Source of the DNA: Mytilinidion resinicola
Lineage: Eukaryota; Ascomycota; Dothideomycetes; Mytilinidiales; Mytilinidiaceae
Assembly: GCF_010093595.1 (NCBI RefSeq)
Contig: NW_022985441.1
Span: 1,033,197-1,097,196, forward strand
Direction: 5' to 3'
DNA length: 64,000 bases
Shown in pieces: positions 11,628 to 22,847 of this stretch. A program made the position numbers and the translations under genes. The notes under the pieces are model-generated. The model searched no databases and was not told where the DNA came from. It was given only the letters and a program-made list of their open reading frames with translations. The number at the start of each line of letters is the position of its first letter. The first letter of the stretch is position 1.

Positions 11628-12257
11628 GGCGCGCTTATCTCATTCCAGTGAGTGTGTTTCGAAGGTTCGGCGGAGGAGGACCTAAAGAAAATCTGAATGA
11701 CTGTCGGTTAGTGCTTTGCCGCGCCCTCGAGCGTGTTTCGTTCGTCCACACTGCTCAGCCCCTGCTCGCAGGCCTTCGCCTTTTTCTCCACTGTTCCAAG
11801 TACTGCTTTTTCTAAAGTCACGCGCCGTCTCATCGGACGGCAAACACAGTCCCAGGTTTGCAACCACAGTGGGCAGCAGTTGTTGTCTGTCGCTAGCAGC
11901 TTGTTGCCTGTCGTCGATGTTGTCGCTGTCATCGACTAATAGTCAAGAGATCCACGGCTTCACCTTCGGGTGTCGAAGAGTGGTCCCAGGGCTCCAGGGT
12001 TGAAGCACGATGTTGACAGGACGAGTGAAGGAGGGCGGCACAAGGTTGTTGACAGGAAATAGGCGGTGCCAAGCTTTGCCGCTAGCCCCGGCAAATTCCG
12101 CACCCTCAGCCCTACGGAGTACCTAGGTACAAACGTTGAGCTCTCCGATCTGTGCGTCTTGACCGGCTCTCTGTGACTTTGCTCATATGTGCTCCTGTGC
12201 CCGATCTTATTCGAGTCAGCACTCCAGCTATATCAATTCGCCGTCTTCGTCCTTAGC
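11628..12257. other. Divergent promoter region between DUF2293 and LYR-motif genes
   Basis: About 630 bases between two divergently transcribed starts. The frames present are short and overlapping, with no domain; nothing else is recognised. Confidence 0.5.
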
Positions 12258-12708
12258 ATGTCCTCGGAAATCGTACATGCCTATCGGCACCTCTACCGAC
12301 ACGGCCTCCGCTCTGTCCAGTTCTCATCGCCTGCTCGATATACGCTCCGTGATCGTCTCCGAGTCGCCTTTCGAACGGGCGATCCGCTCGAGTTTAGCCA
12401 GCCCAAAATCGACAACACGATCGAGTTCCTCAAGGGCGCTACCCGGGAGAGAGGTCTGGAACATCGCCTCCTCAAAAACTTTCTTCATGTCTGGTTCCAC
12501 CAAGGAAGACCAAGGCCGCCCAGGAACAAAAGGTAAATTTGCATGATAATGGAGCACACGGGCTACATATTGATTCTTCCTCAGTGATGCCGACCAGAAT
12601 TGGACGAGATACACAGCCTATGACCCGTGGAACCACAACATCCGAATGCTGAACGAGAGTATGGGAATGTGTCTGCCAATGTCCCAGCCACCGCTACTTG
12701 ACTACTGA
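12258..12708 (+). CDS. Small LYR-motif protein (DUF1763-like), probably mitochondrial
   Basis: Two exons, 12258-12532 and 12585-12708, join in frame to give 132 residues. The N-terminal helix contains the LYR signature in AYRHLYRHGLRSVQF, followed by basic residues and NTIEFLKGATRERGLEHRLL. The second exon supplies DADQNWTRYTAYDPWNHNIRM and LNESMGMCLP. LYR proteins generally act in mitochondria as assembly factors or accessory subunits that contact acyl carrier protein. Which complex this one serves is not visible. I chose the ATG at 12258 because upstream codons look like leader. The assignment to the fungal DUF1763 family is from memory of its pattern. Confidence 0.75.
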
Positions 12709-12881
12709 ATAGCCGAACCTGTTCCATCTAAGCGGTTCGATCGTGGATCCTTACAGCAGCCGACATGGGCAAACAAGTGGGTAGATGGATATTGAGGGAA
12801 ACGGCGTGGGAAAAGAAGGCTTGAGTTGAAGCAAGATCTTCACTCCAGCGATCTCACCGGCATAGGCTTGCCCGTGAGGCT

Positions 12882-13846
12882 TCACATGAAGTCGTCTTCG
12901 AAGTCCGCATCTCGGTCTTGGTTGCTCGAGGATGCGACCGCGTCTTCAGAAAGCAGATCGTCGTAGGCATGATCCCTCTGCCAGGCCTTCTCCTTCCGCT
13001 CCTTGGCTACTCTAGCCTCCTCCTTTTGCTGTTGTGAAACAGAAATCAGCATTGAGCCAAATAGCTGGGTCTAGTGTTCAGAGTTCCTTACCCTGGCAAG
13101 CTGAGTAGCTTTGTCGCGGCGCCTCAACTCCTTCTGTCGCGTTTCCTTCTCTTGTCGAAGGTCGGGGAACTTCTCGATCTTTGTCTTGTTGAGACGATTC
13201 ACGATAGCGTTTTCTCGTTGAGCAACGTGGATCTTCTTGACCTGCCTCAGAGTTAGGCCATTGCACAATGCTCTCCAAGACCTAGCTGGCCCACCTTGCG
13301 CTGGTCCTTGAAGCTCACTTGGCCAACTGCCATACTGCCATCTTTCTTGAGATTGGACCATGGAGTGTAGATAACAGTGATGTTATCCTTCTTGTTGCCT
13401 TGCCGAGTGTTAGTGCATTTCGCTGAGGAAGGACTCAGATAGTTAGACCTTCAATGGAATTTGCCTTCGTCAGCTGTGCACAGTCTGTGAGAAGATCTGA
13501 CGGTATCGAATCCCATGAGTCTCCCTCATTCATTCGAACGTATACGTGAGCGCTGGAAAGATTGTCGACATGGAACTGGGCACTGTTATTCAGAGCTCGG
13601 AGTAGTATGACAACATTTTAGTACCCTTTATAGGACGATTAGAAATCTTCCCAGAAGCGATTATGGGTTCCCAGACACTTACCAGACATCCTCATCTAGT
13701 CCGTATTTGATCAATTCTTCGTCTAATTTGAGTGAGTAGATCGCTCGAACAATTTGATGGCTATTCGTCTCACTTTCAACCTTATCCTTGCCAACGTAAA
13801 TGAAGGCAGCTGGAGACACCGTGTTGCTCGTGAAGTAGTAAACCAT
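12882..13846 (-). CDS. CCDC25-like protein with NFACT-R RNA-binding domain
   Basis: Orthologue of the small eukaryotic coiled-coil protein CCDC25, about 215 residues in at least five exons. It begins [20 protein letters not shown]. It continues through [20 protein letters not shown] and [19 protein letters not shown], then the conserved core [20 protein letters not shown]. The C-terminal half is a long charged coiled coil ([20 protein letters not shown], then [20 protein letters not shown]) and an acidic end. The NFACT-R fold is shared with ribosome-quality-control factors, and human CCDC25 also binds extracellular DNA; the fungal role is not established. The start is set by the family N-terminus. 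Confidence 0.85.
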
Positions 13847-14407
13847 ACCTGCCCTATTCCTTTATATAGCAGCAGTTCTGAGACGATGTCGTGGTTGAGG
13901 TTGTGGAGCTCGACACGCGGGGCATGGAAAAGGTGGCACACTAATTCTAGAACAAGCTGTCTGGTGTGTACACCTGTCTACCACTGCTTGGGTTGCTTCA
14001 ATGTATTTTCGGAATCTAAAGAGGATAGAAGCTCTTCACCTTGGGCTATGTGGAAACTTGTTGAAGTACTTCATGCAGTAGCAGACAGGTGCCCTTATAA
14101 GACAGAGTGCTTGACGAATGTGCCACTTTTTTCATGCCAAGCGTGCTCGAGGGCGGGGCGCAGTTGCTCAAATGGCCACGATTTTCTACCAATGACGTCT
14201 TTGTGCAAATCTTTTTCCCTTCTTTTAGCACTGGGAAATGCGACACACCCCAACGAGAAGAGGCATGTTAAACTCTAGTCATCACTGAACATTGGCGCAC
14301 CAGCTTTTGATAGTCTGAAGTGGAAAGGACGCGATTTTTAGCTATCCCACACCACTATCCACTTCACCAAATCAGTGCCCCAAAGCCCAACTGACGAGCG
14401 TTTCATC
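13847..14407. other. Intergenic region between divergent CCDC25 and H2C2 genes
   Basis: Contains one MITE-like inverted-repeat copy at 13963-14094. The open frame at 13754-14278 plus overlaps the CCDC25 gene antisense and has no domain, so it was not called. Confidence 0.5.
13963..14094. mobile_element. Short MITE-like inverted-repeat element
   Basis: The left arm GGTGTGTACACCTGTCTACC, continuing through CACTGCTTGGGTTGCTTCAA, is matched by the reverse complement of the right arm at 14061-14094 (GGGCACCTGTCTGCTACTGC). About 130 bases in all. It is related in sequence to the element at 49334-49522. It has no coding capacity. Confidence 0.5.
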
Positions 14408-15012
14408 ATGGCCATGCCAGTATATCCATCACCGTTTCAAGTAGCACCGATAGCAGAATCGCCAGGGCCACGTCCTGGAACTCGTGCCTACGATCATGAA
14501 CGCGCGATAGCTTCGTTTCCGGTAGATGCGCAAGCTACGTTCTACGAACTGATCACTTCAACTTCCAAGCCAGGTCGCCGGCGGCGCTCTGCTGAAGAAG
14601 TCAAGAAGGGTATTCTCTAGTTCACGAATCCATCTCGAGCATGTCCGACTGCAAAAGACCAGAGCGACCGTCACTGGTGGAAGCATACGGTACTTCATGT
14701 CTCATCCGGTGTATAATTAGCCCACTAACTCCACTATTTCAATAGTTTCGATATTGCCCTATTGAGCAACGCCTCTTTGCATTGCCCACGCGGAAGCACA
14801 CACGCGAACGCAGAGTCATTGTCGAGGAAGACTTGTTTAAGACGATCGTCTATGAACACGATATTCATGGGTCGAGAGGGCACCAGAACACTGCTACTGC
14901 CCTTATGGAACGATACTATGGGCCTACGCGACAAGAGATTCTTGCTCTACTTAAGCAATGTCAAACGTGCGGGAAGGGACGAGAAGCGGTGCCTGATTTG
15001 CCTAACGTGTTC
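14408..15012 (+). pseudogene. Integrase-type H2C2 zinc-finger protein gene with an in-frame TAG
   Basis: The frame encodes a fungal protein with a zf-H2C2/integrase zinc-binding domain, a fold shared by retroelement integrases and histone-promoter-binding factors. Exon 1 carries KPGRRRRSAEEVKKGIL, then TAG at 14618-14620, then FTNPSRACPTAKDQSDRHWW without loss of frame. A GT-AG intron at 14690-14745 leads to FRYCPIEQRLFALPTRKHTR and the zinc finger HDIHGSRGHQ with CQTC. The TAG sits where I would expect a Glu codon, so a single nonsense change explains it. A 99-base alternative intron ending at this TAG would restore the frame but would delete conserved-looking residues. Downstream, the frame runs without a stop into the aldolase. 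It could be a recent pseudogene, a readthrough gene or a sequence error. Confidence 0.6.
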
Positions 15013-16020
15013 ATGCCTGGATTATCTACTTCCTTACAGCAGATGTCCCATGGCGCCTTGCCACTCAAAGGTAATTTTCATCCTTCTAGTCTCCAGACAG
15101 CTTGATACTCAAGAGCTTATAGGAATCCCTGGGTTTCCTTCTTTTGCTGAGAAACGGATTTGGCAACTTAACCATATGGCGGCAGCTTTCCGATATTTCA
15201 ATCGCCGCAACTATATCGAAGGCATATCAGGTCATATCAGTGTTCGTGATCCTGAGTACACAAACGCTTTCTGGATTAATCCCCTTGGGATTCACTTTGG
15301 CCTTCTGAAAGCATGTGACATGATTTTGCTCGACATGGATACTGGTATGGTGCTAGGTGGTAATAGAGTGAGTGCCAAAAATTTACACTGCTGTTGAGCT
15401 CAACGTCTAATCGGTCAACGTCTAGTCACGTCCTGCAAGCGCCGTAGGATTCCAGATCCACAAGTCCATCCATCTCGCGAGAGGAGATGTCAATGCTATA
15501 TGCCTCGCTCACACCATTAATGGAAGCGCGTACTCCGCTTTAGGAAAGCCATTGGAGATGATTACGCAAGACGCATGCAACTTCTACAAGGCTCATAGCG
15601 TGTACACGAATTATGGAGGCGTCGTGCTGGGTGAGGAAGAAAGCCGTAACATCGCATCAGCTCTTGGACGGAACAAAGCTTGTCTGCTCGTGAACCATGG
15701 ATTGCTCACTACTGGCGGGACTGTGGACGAAGCAGCGTACCTTTTCGGACTCATGGAGCGATGTTGTCAAGCGCAGCTTCTGGCCGATGCTGCTACTGCT
15801 GCTGGTAAGCCTAAGCATATCATCGGCGAACACGAGGCTGCATATAATTTCAAATTGACCAGTGATCCGGTAAGGACTTCCTAACCTTTGGAATGGCGGA
15901 GCCTCACATCTGTTTTGATAGGAGAGACTGTACGCAGATTTCCAGCCCGACTACGACTACGAAGAAGCCATGAGCCATGGTGACTTCAAGCAATTCGACA
16001 CGGCAATGTTCCTCGATTGA
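15013..16020 (+). CDS. Class II aldolase/adducin-family protein
   Basis: Four exons, 15013-15070, 15123-15367, 15426-15869 and 15922-16020, give 281 residues. Family landmarks are GIPGFPSFAEKRIWQLNHMA, the glycine-rich EGISGHISVRDPE, INPLGIHFGLL, then CLAHTINGSAYSALGKPLEM, ITQDACNFYKAHSVY and the C-terminal LLVNHGLLTTGGTVDEAAY. The two histidines of GHIS and NHGL are present. The middle site reads HTIN rather than the HxH zinc pair of true aldolases, as in many fungal adducin-like members, so catalysis is doubtful. Met at 15013 or 15043 can start the protein. The upstream frame is open and continuous with the H2C2 gene, so a fused product cannot be excluded. Confidence 0.85.
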
Positions 16021-16111
16021 ATGCCGAAGCCAAACATCTTGCCTCACAAGACATCCATGGAAGACTGGATTGTAATAAAATACATGTAATATAAGAGCTA
16101 GCAGACTGGAT

Positions 16112-16513
16112 TCAACGCCTGTCTAGGCCAGGCTCATCCTCCGTGGCATCATCCGCCAAACCGAAAGCATCCTTCTGTTTTGCATGCTTCGCGTATCGAT
16201 CATGCCCCTTAGCTCTTGGGTCCATTCCCGCGTCGTCCAGGTTCTTCTTCTCGACTGATGAAGGAAGCTGGTCACCAGTTCCGGTGACCACCTCCCCAGT
16301 CTGGCCTTGGTCTCGTGGACCACGGGGAATATCTGTTGCGTTGTCGACGGCAGAGGCAGGGTTTGCATGGCTGAACTCAACGCCCGGGTCCTGCTGGTCT
16401 GGACGAGGGACCGAAGCGATAGTGCGTTGGACACCGGCGTCGTTGGGAATCGTGGTGCCATCAACAGCCATGTCGCTCAGAGAGCCGCCTTGGTGTGGGT
16501 CTGTCGGGGCCAT
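16112..16513 (-). CDS. Small hydrophilic hypothetical protein
   Basis: A 133-codon single-exon frame, convergent with the aldolase gene and 91 bases from its stop. The product is rich in Asp, Gly, Pro and Gln, has no hydrophobic segment, and ends in a charged stretch (DPRAKGHDRYAKHAKQKDAF). Such hydrophilic small proteins are common in filamentous fungi and some are stress induced; I do not recognise this one. Its composition and lack of competing good frames favour it being real. Confidence 0.5.
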   Translation of the reverse strand: MAPTDPHQGGSLSDMAVDGTTIPNDAGVQRTIASVPRPDQQDPGVEFSHANPASAVDNATDIPRGPRDQGQTGEVVTGTGDQLPSSVEKKNLDDAGMDPRAKGHDRYAKHAKQKDAFGLADDATEDEPGLDRR

Positions 16514-17455
16514 TGTGTTTTGGCTGATGTATTGGGATCAACGAGATTTGGTCGTGGTAAGGTGATGACTATGAGTTTGAGGGCTCTAAAGGAGGGATTT
16601 GGTACAGGACACAATACTGAGAGGTCCTTAGACAGGAAACCTTTTTGTATGACCACAGCTACGCAACTGACCCAGTTTTGCGTCATGAATACGACATGTT
16701 CCGCTAGATCGGTATTCATCAACATCCGCCCGAGTAGACTAGTTATACTTCGTACTTTCAAATAATGATAATGCTTTTTAAACTACACAACTAATGACTT
16801 CAACCAAGCATTTTGGGACGGCGACAAGGTTTAGGGGTAGTCGATAGAAACGAAAAGCGATGAAGAGCCCCGAAATGTGCTCGCTGGGGGCCCTGATGGG
16901 AAGATCTGAACTCTATATAGTGCGGCCACCACTACTTCAGACTTGTTTGATATCCTGGTGCCCTTGATCAAAGACTGTTTCTTGAAAGTGATCAACTTGA
17001 ACAGTCATTACCTCATGAAGCCACAGTAGTGGTCGGAGGATTCACTTTCATGCCAGTCCCGACCGACTGCCGAACCGAGTGCCCAACATCATCATTTTTT
17101 ATCACCCACGATGGCTCTGCTTCCACCTCATTGCTGTCCTGCCTACAACGAGTCCCCCTTGGCTCAATCCGACTTTTCTACGGTAGTCGCATCGAATGGG
17201 AGCTGTTGCTCTAGCCACGTCGTCTGCTTACCTTTGTCACGAAACGAATAGCACGCCCTTCTTTATCGACCTCACCACAGAGCGAGCAATGCTGCAACCA
17301 TGAGCTGCTATCCGCCGTACCGTGAATGCAAGACCGCTATACCTTGCGCAACTCCGCGCTCATCTCCCTACCTCTTATGCCACGGCAGTCCCTAGACACC
17401 TCCGTTCTTCCCAACATACTCGAATCTCTCTGAAGTGTTAGAAGTTTTAGCCAGC
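16514..17455. other. Intergenic region upstream of the Trk gene
   Basis: About 940 bases with no supported gene. A weak inverted pair, CCACCACTACTTCAGACTTG near 16926 and the reverse complement of the segment near 17015-17037, resembles the dispersed repeat but is too diverged to call. Confidence 0.5.
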
Positions 17456-20134
17456 ATGGCATGGATCAAGTCGCCGCCAACTCTTCGCCGAGTCCCTCGT
17501 GTCCTCCATCGAAACCTGCCTCCTATCAACTTCATCACTATACACTACATATAGTAAATTGCTACGCTTCCTGCGACCTGGCTTGACTGACTTCTTGTGC
17601 CCCACAGCTTTATTGGAACATGCCTCCTGTCTGCCCTTATATTCTGGGGCGCTTCAACGCCTTCGAAGAGCGTGAGATTCATCGACGCGCTGTTCCTGTG
17701 TGTTAGTGCTATGACCTTAGCGTATGTCCACCTAACTTTCTCTTCCATATCTAAACTCATCCTGCACTTGCTGACAGTCTCCAGGGGCTTGAATACGGTT
17801 AACCTCTCTACATTGAACACCTTCCAGCAAATCGAGCTGTTCTTCCTGATAATGCTTGGTTCTGCGATATTCGTATCAGCATTCGTAGTTCATGTTAGGA
17901 AGAGAGCGTTCGAACACAAGTTTGCAGCGGTAGTCGAAAAGGACCGGCAGAGACGTGAAAGGGCAAAGAGCTCAGGTCATAGCATGTCAAGATCACTGGT
18001 CCGGCGGTTATCGATGAGCTTCTCACGATCTGACAACAGACTTGGTGTTCCGGGGAAGAGCATACGGGCTTCGGAAAATCATGATTCGATCACACAAGAG
18101 AAGGCCCCAGGTGCATTGGATAATTCTAGTACGCTGGATATGGGCTCAAACCTTCAGGCTGAAAAAGATGGGCTGAGCCCCCAAGCGCAGGATCAATCTT
18201 CAGCAACGCAGAATGGTTTGACTCGGCGCTCCTCAGCCGTTCAAACCCTGCCCGGATCAGTTCAATCAGCAGCGGAGACCTTCAGAATGCCTACGACCGC
18301 GAGTGATTCCGGCTCGCCTCTAGACCATAACAGCAGTTCTAACCCCACTGAAGCATTTCGGAGGCAGTCTAGAGTGAATTCGCCCTCCACTTTTGAAGAT
18401 GCCATTACGGATGATGCCTCTCCTGACCATATTTCTTTTGGGCCAGATACCCTTTTTAGAACGTTTCCTGCGGACTCAGGTACATTACGGCATCACCGCA
18501 TCTTGTCCATGCAGGGAGTGGGTGCCCATTCGGACGCTAGCATCAAACTAAGAACGAATTCTCAAACAAACGTGCACCCAGATGTTGTTCCAGAGTCATT
18601 TGGAATTAGGGCAAGAAGATATATCCCATTTACATCTTCTGGCCGTCTATCGCGCAACTCCCAATTCCATGGACTTAGCGAAGCACAGAGAGAACACCTA
18701 GGCGGCTGCGAATATCGAGCAATCCAACTTCTGTCCTGGGTGGTGCCTCTGTACTTCATCTTATTCCAGCTCCTTGGTTGCTTGGGTATTGGTGCCTATG
18801 TCGCCAACAACAAAGCTAGCGTGACCGAAAGGAACGGACTGAATCCGTGGTGGGTGGGAAGTTTTAATGCAGTGTCCGCTTTCAACAATTCGGGGATGAG
18901 CTTGCTTGATGCAAATATGGTCGCCTTCCAAACATCCATCTACATGCTTATCACGATGGGTCTTCTCATTCTAGCAGGCAATACCTGCTACCCAATTTTT
19001 CTCAGATTGATCGTATGGGTATTTTACAAACTGGTCCCGAACGGTGAGAGCTGGAGCGAGACCCGCAAAACACTGAAGTTTTTGTTGGATCATCCAAGAA
19101 GATGCTACACGAATCTTTTTCCTGCGCAACACACTTGGTGGTTGCTCGTCTCCGTCGTCGCGTTGAATGGGATCGATTGGCTCGCTTTTGAAGTTTTGAA
19201 TGTGAGCCACCCCTAGGTGTTGTAACGAAGCCGCACATAAGTCATGAGAACGTCTTAATTAGCGCGGTTTTACGGCAAAGAAGATCCTCGGAACTAACAG
19301 CAACGATTTATAGATTGGCAACGACGCTATTACCTCGCTCCCGGCCGGAATGGAGGTCATCGATGGACTCTTCCAAGCCCTCGCAGTCCGTAGCGGTGGC
19401 TTCTACGTGGTGCCTATTCCGAACGTCCGCATCAGTTTGCAAGTTCTTTACGTTGTGGCAAGTTTTTCCTGTGTGAAAAAGTTGGCACCACTAATGAATG
19501 TAGATGATGTACATAAGCGTGTACCCAGTTGTAATTACAATGCGAAACTCTAATGGTGAGTCTCTCATCTTTCTCCAAGCATGTGGATGACCATGTACTA
19601 AATCTAGCTTTAGTATATGAAGAGCGCAGCCTGGGTATTTACTCCGACGATCCTGGATATGACGCTGTCATCGCGTCCTCATCCTTCTTCAGCAAACTTC
19701 GCCGCACCATTACCGGAAAGCGTTGGGAGCAAAGAACCTCATATTTCGTGCGACAGCAGCTCCGCGCCCAGCTCGCGCACGACGCGTGGTGGATCGTACT
19801 CGCCATCTTCCTGATCATGATCATCGAGGGCTCTCAGTTCGAACGCAATCCGGCCATATTCAGCGTCTTCAATGTCATTTTTGAAGTTGTCTCGGGCTAC
19901 GGCTGCGTGGGTATTTCTGTCGGCTTGCCGAATGAGGCGTATAGTTTCTGTGGTAGCTGGCATACACTCAGCAAACTCATCCTTTGTGCTGTCATGCTTA
20001 GAGGGAGACACAGGGGATTGCCCGTCGCGATTGATAAGGCAGTTCTTTTGCCTGGAGAAGGACTCCATCAGGCGGAGGAGGAGGATGCCCAGATACGGAT
20101 GGAGAGGACAATTAGCCGGGGAACAGCTGTTTGA
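17456..20134 (+). CDS. TRK1: Trk-type potassium transporter
   Basis: Plasma-membrane K+ uptake protein of the fungal Trk/HKT superfamily. Six exons, 17456-17553, 17608-17721, 17785-19201, 19314-19457, 19504-19555 and 19614-20134, give 781 residues. Four pore loops are visible: SAMTLAGLNTVNLSTLN, SAFNNSGMSLL, the loop with SGGFYVVPI, and SGYGCVGISVGLP. A long Ser-rich cytoplasmic loop of roughly 300 residues separates the first and second units, as is usual in fungi. The C-terminus ends after MLRGRHRGLPVAIDKAVLLP. The start MAWIKSPPTLRRVPR leads straight into NFITIHY and the first membrane helix. The fourth intron has a GC donor at 19458-19459; the flanking protein MMYISVYPVVITMRNSN requires it. 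Confidence 0.92.
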
Positions 20135-20908
20135 GCTGTCACCGAGCCTACTGTGTCTCTTTGGAAAATTCTTTGCATAACCTTCGGGAATTATACGGTG
20201 TTGAACGGCACGTTGTCTCTATATTAGTAGATCGTTCGCTACCAATTTTGTATGACATGAAGCTGTTATTTGAGTCTTTTTGCATGATGCGTGACTGTTC
20301 AGTTTTTCTGGTAGCTTCAGAGAAGTTTGAGATGGTCGGGGCTGCTTGGCTGGTTTCTGGTTGTTGTTTTGATGGGAGATACGGGTTTGATGTTGGAGAT
20401 GTTGGAGGTGTTGGACCAACACGCAATCAGTGCTTCTATTGGTTTTGATTGATTGTGTACATTAGCATCATGCGTGTATCAACCTACGTCCTTGGCTCCC
20501 CGAAGCTTTCACATGTTCTTTCTTTTCACCAAAGACGGATAATATGCTGCTAGGTAGAAGAAACTCTGCCGAGTCCTGGAACCGGCTTTCGATTCTGGAA
20601 CTGTGGCGGTGCGGCCGAGTCGGCACAAGCCACGGCCCAAGCACCACCAGTAAGGTCGCTGCTTCTGACGTAGGCGCGCGGGATGTGATGTTGGTGTTGG
20701 ACGCCTGTTGTTGGGCACGATGCGGTCTTGGCTGGACTCCTCCAGCAGAAAGCCCCTCTGCTCTCACATTATCTCCTTCAAAGTTCCATCACCATTTAAG
20801 CCGTACCGCCTCCCGACGAATCTCGAAATCCGTGTCCTGCTCGATCGCTGAAGCCTCACGCAAGTGCTACACCAAGCCCCTCGTATACCCCTCCACCGCA
20901 TCGCCGTC
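20135..20908. other. Intergenic region between Trk and spartin-like genes
   Basis: About 770 bases, presumably Trk 3' UTR and the next promoter. No supported gene. Confidence 0.5.
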
Positions 20909-22493
20909 ATGGCCGGCCACCACGACCCCCGTCTGCTCTATTCGATAGGGGGCATTCGAGCCTACCATATCCAGGACGGAGAAGAGGCGCCCCTCACTCC
21001 CTCTGGTGCCCAAACCCTCTCTCTCCTCATGGTCCCTACGAGCTCTCCCTTCGCCGACCTGAGCAATACTCGAGGCCAGAACGAAGCGCCTGAAGAAGAT
21101 TTCTATCTACACCTCAATTTGCCCCCCGAGCTCGATCTTCCCCTCCCTGCGACGACCCAAATATACCATCAGCCACCAAGAAGCTATCTGATCCCCCGAT
21201 GGGATCTTGGCCCAGACAGCGGCGCCTTCACGCGTATCGAATTCCCTTCTCTCGGAAAGAGCTCCAATCACGTCACGCAAGAAGACGTGGATACATTCGA
21301 GACCATACTCGCACAGTGTACCGCTTTTTTGGAACGTGCCACTGCTCCGCAATCAGAGAAGAGCGCCAAACCATACAATCCTGCAGATTTCGCGCCAGGA
21401 GAAGGATATGTGGGCACTGGTGAACATCTACACGGTCAGATCGTCCTTGTTGATGAGGACAACGGTAGCGTTGTTGGAGAGTTGGCGGAAGGTGCCAACG
21501 TTGTGGAATCTGCGTCACTCAAACCAGGATCAAAGAGTAGGCTACCTTCGTAGCAGGTCCTATATGGTTCTCGCTAATACATCACCAGACCCAGTGGAGA
21601 TTCAAGTGTCTGAAGACGGCCAACGGATTGACGTTCGCCCAATTTCTGAAGACTACTTGAAAATGGCCCGACATCCCGCATACAAAGACTCATCGCTCGT
21701 GCAGAACGCTGCTGCGGCGTCCCGGCTCATTGTCACTGGATCTAGCTATGTCAGCAACATGCTTGTCTCAGGCGCCGAGACCTTTACTCAAAAGACGAAG
21801 CCTGCGTCCAAGCCCATGACCTTCAAGCCCACAACTCACCAGCATGTTCGCAAGATCAACACATTCACAACTAGCGCTGCAGGTATCTCGGCCAAGACTG
21901 TTGGGCAGGCAACAAAGTATGCGCAGAACATTGGTGCATCCCTAACCGGGCGAAAAGGGAAGAATAGTAAGGGCGTGCCAGAGGACTACAAGCCTGGCCT
22001 TTTGAACAAATCGATGATTGCTTTCTCCACTATTGCGGACGGCATCGCACACTCTGGGAAGAGTCTTCTCACAACTACAGGAGCCGCTGCGACTACGGTG
22101 GTTGGGCACAAGTACGGACCTGACGCTGGATCGATCGCTGCAGATCTTGCCGGCGGTGTCAAGAATGTCGGTCTAGTCTACATTGATGTTACTGGTGTCT
22201 CGCGCCGTGCGGTCATCAAGTCTGTCGCAAAAGGTATGGTAGTAGGTAAGGTCAAGGGTGGAGGCGAGATAGTTGTTGGCGGTGGAGATGGAGGAGTGTT
22301 CAACCCCGACTCTCTCAAACAAGGCGGCGGCGTCACGAACGAAAATCTTGGACAGGGTCAGATCGGTGGACCTCCTGGGATTGTCGGGTTTGGGAATGCT
22401 GTGCCATCAAGTTATCCTTCTGGCGCCGGGCCGTACTCTTCTGGCCTTGGTGAGTCTATAGAAGGGACATATGCTACTGAGAAGAAGTATTGA
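20909..22493 (+). CDS. Senescence/spartin-domain protein
   Basis: Two exons split near 21535-21588 (GGATCAAAGA joined to ACCCAGTGGAG) give SKNPVEIQV across the junction. The N-terminal half resembles fungal spartin-like proteins (MAGHHDPRLLYSIGGIRAYH). The C-terminal senescence domain has ASRLIVTGSSYVSNMLVSGA, ATKYAQNIGASLTG, DGIAHSGKSLLTTTGAAATT and VGLVYIDVTGVSRRAVIKSV. In animals and plants this domain is found on lipid-droplet and endosomal proteins; a role in lipid handling is plausible here. The tail is Gly/Ser/Pro rich. The Met at 20909 is chosen because it begins the conserved region. Confidence 0.83.
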
Positions 22494-22847
22494 GTGGTGA
22501 ATACAGCCGGAGGGTACGGTTGGGTCACGGAGGGTCACGAGAAGATGATGGCGTCATGGGCTGGTATGCAATAGGCTTTGGTTTGGCATTTTGTTTGGTA
22601 AAGTGTCGCAAACGCGACTTTTCAGTCACCTCGTGAGCAAAGGGTGACTCACAGGCCCGTTTTCCTGCGCCTGATGAACCTCACTTTATGACGTCCCCCG
22701 CACACCTTAAATTCTTTTCATCAACTCTCCACCCACAACACGATCCATCAAACACACCCAAAGACTTGCAGCAGCCTAGCTCTGCCGCACGCCCTACCCT
22801 CCTCTCGCTTCGGCTCCACTCGCCATCGAAACCTCACCTCCAAAACC
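22494..22847. other. Intergenic region
   Basis: About 350 bases between two plus-strand genes; nothing recognised beyond likely 3' UTR and promoter. Confidence 0.5.

Noticed and set aside
15480..15560. Loss of an aldolase zinc ligand (HTIN in place of HxH) as a damaging mutation
   Set aside because: The same site is commonly not His in fungal adducin-like members, so it is a family trait rather than a defect.
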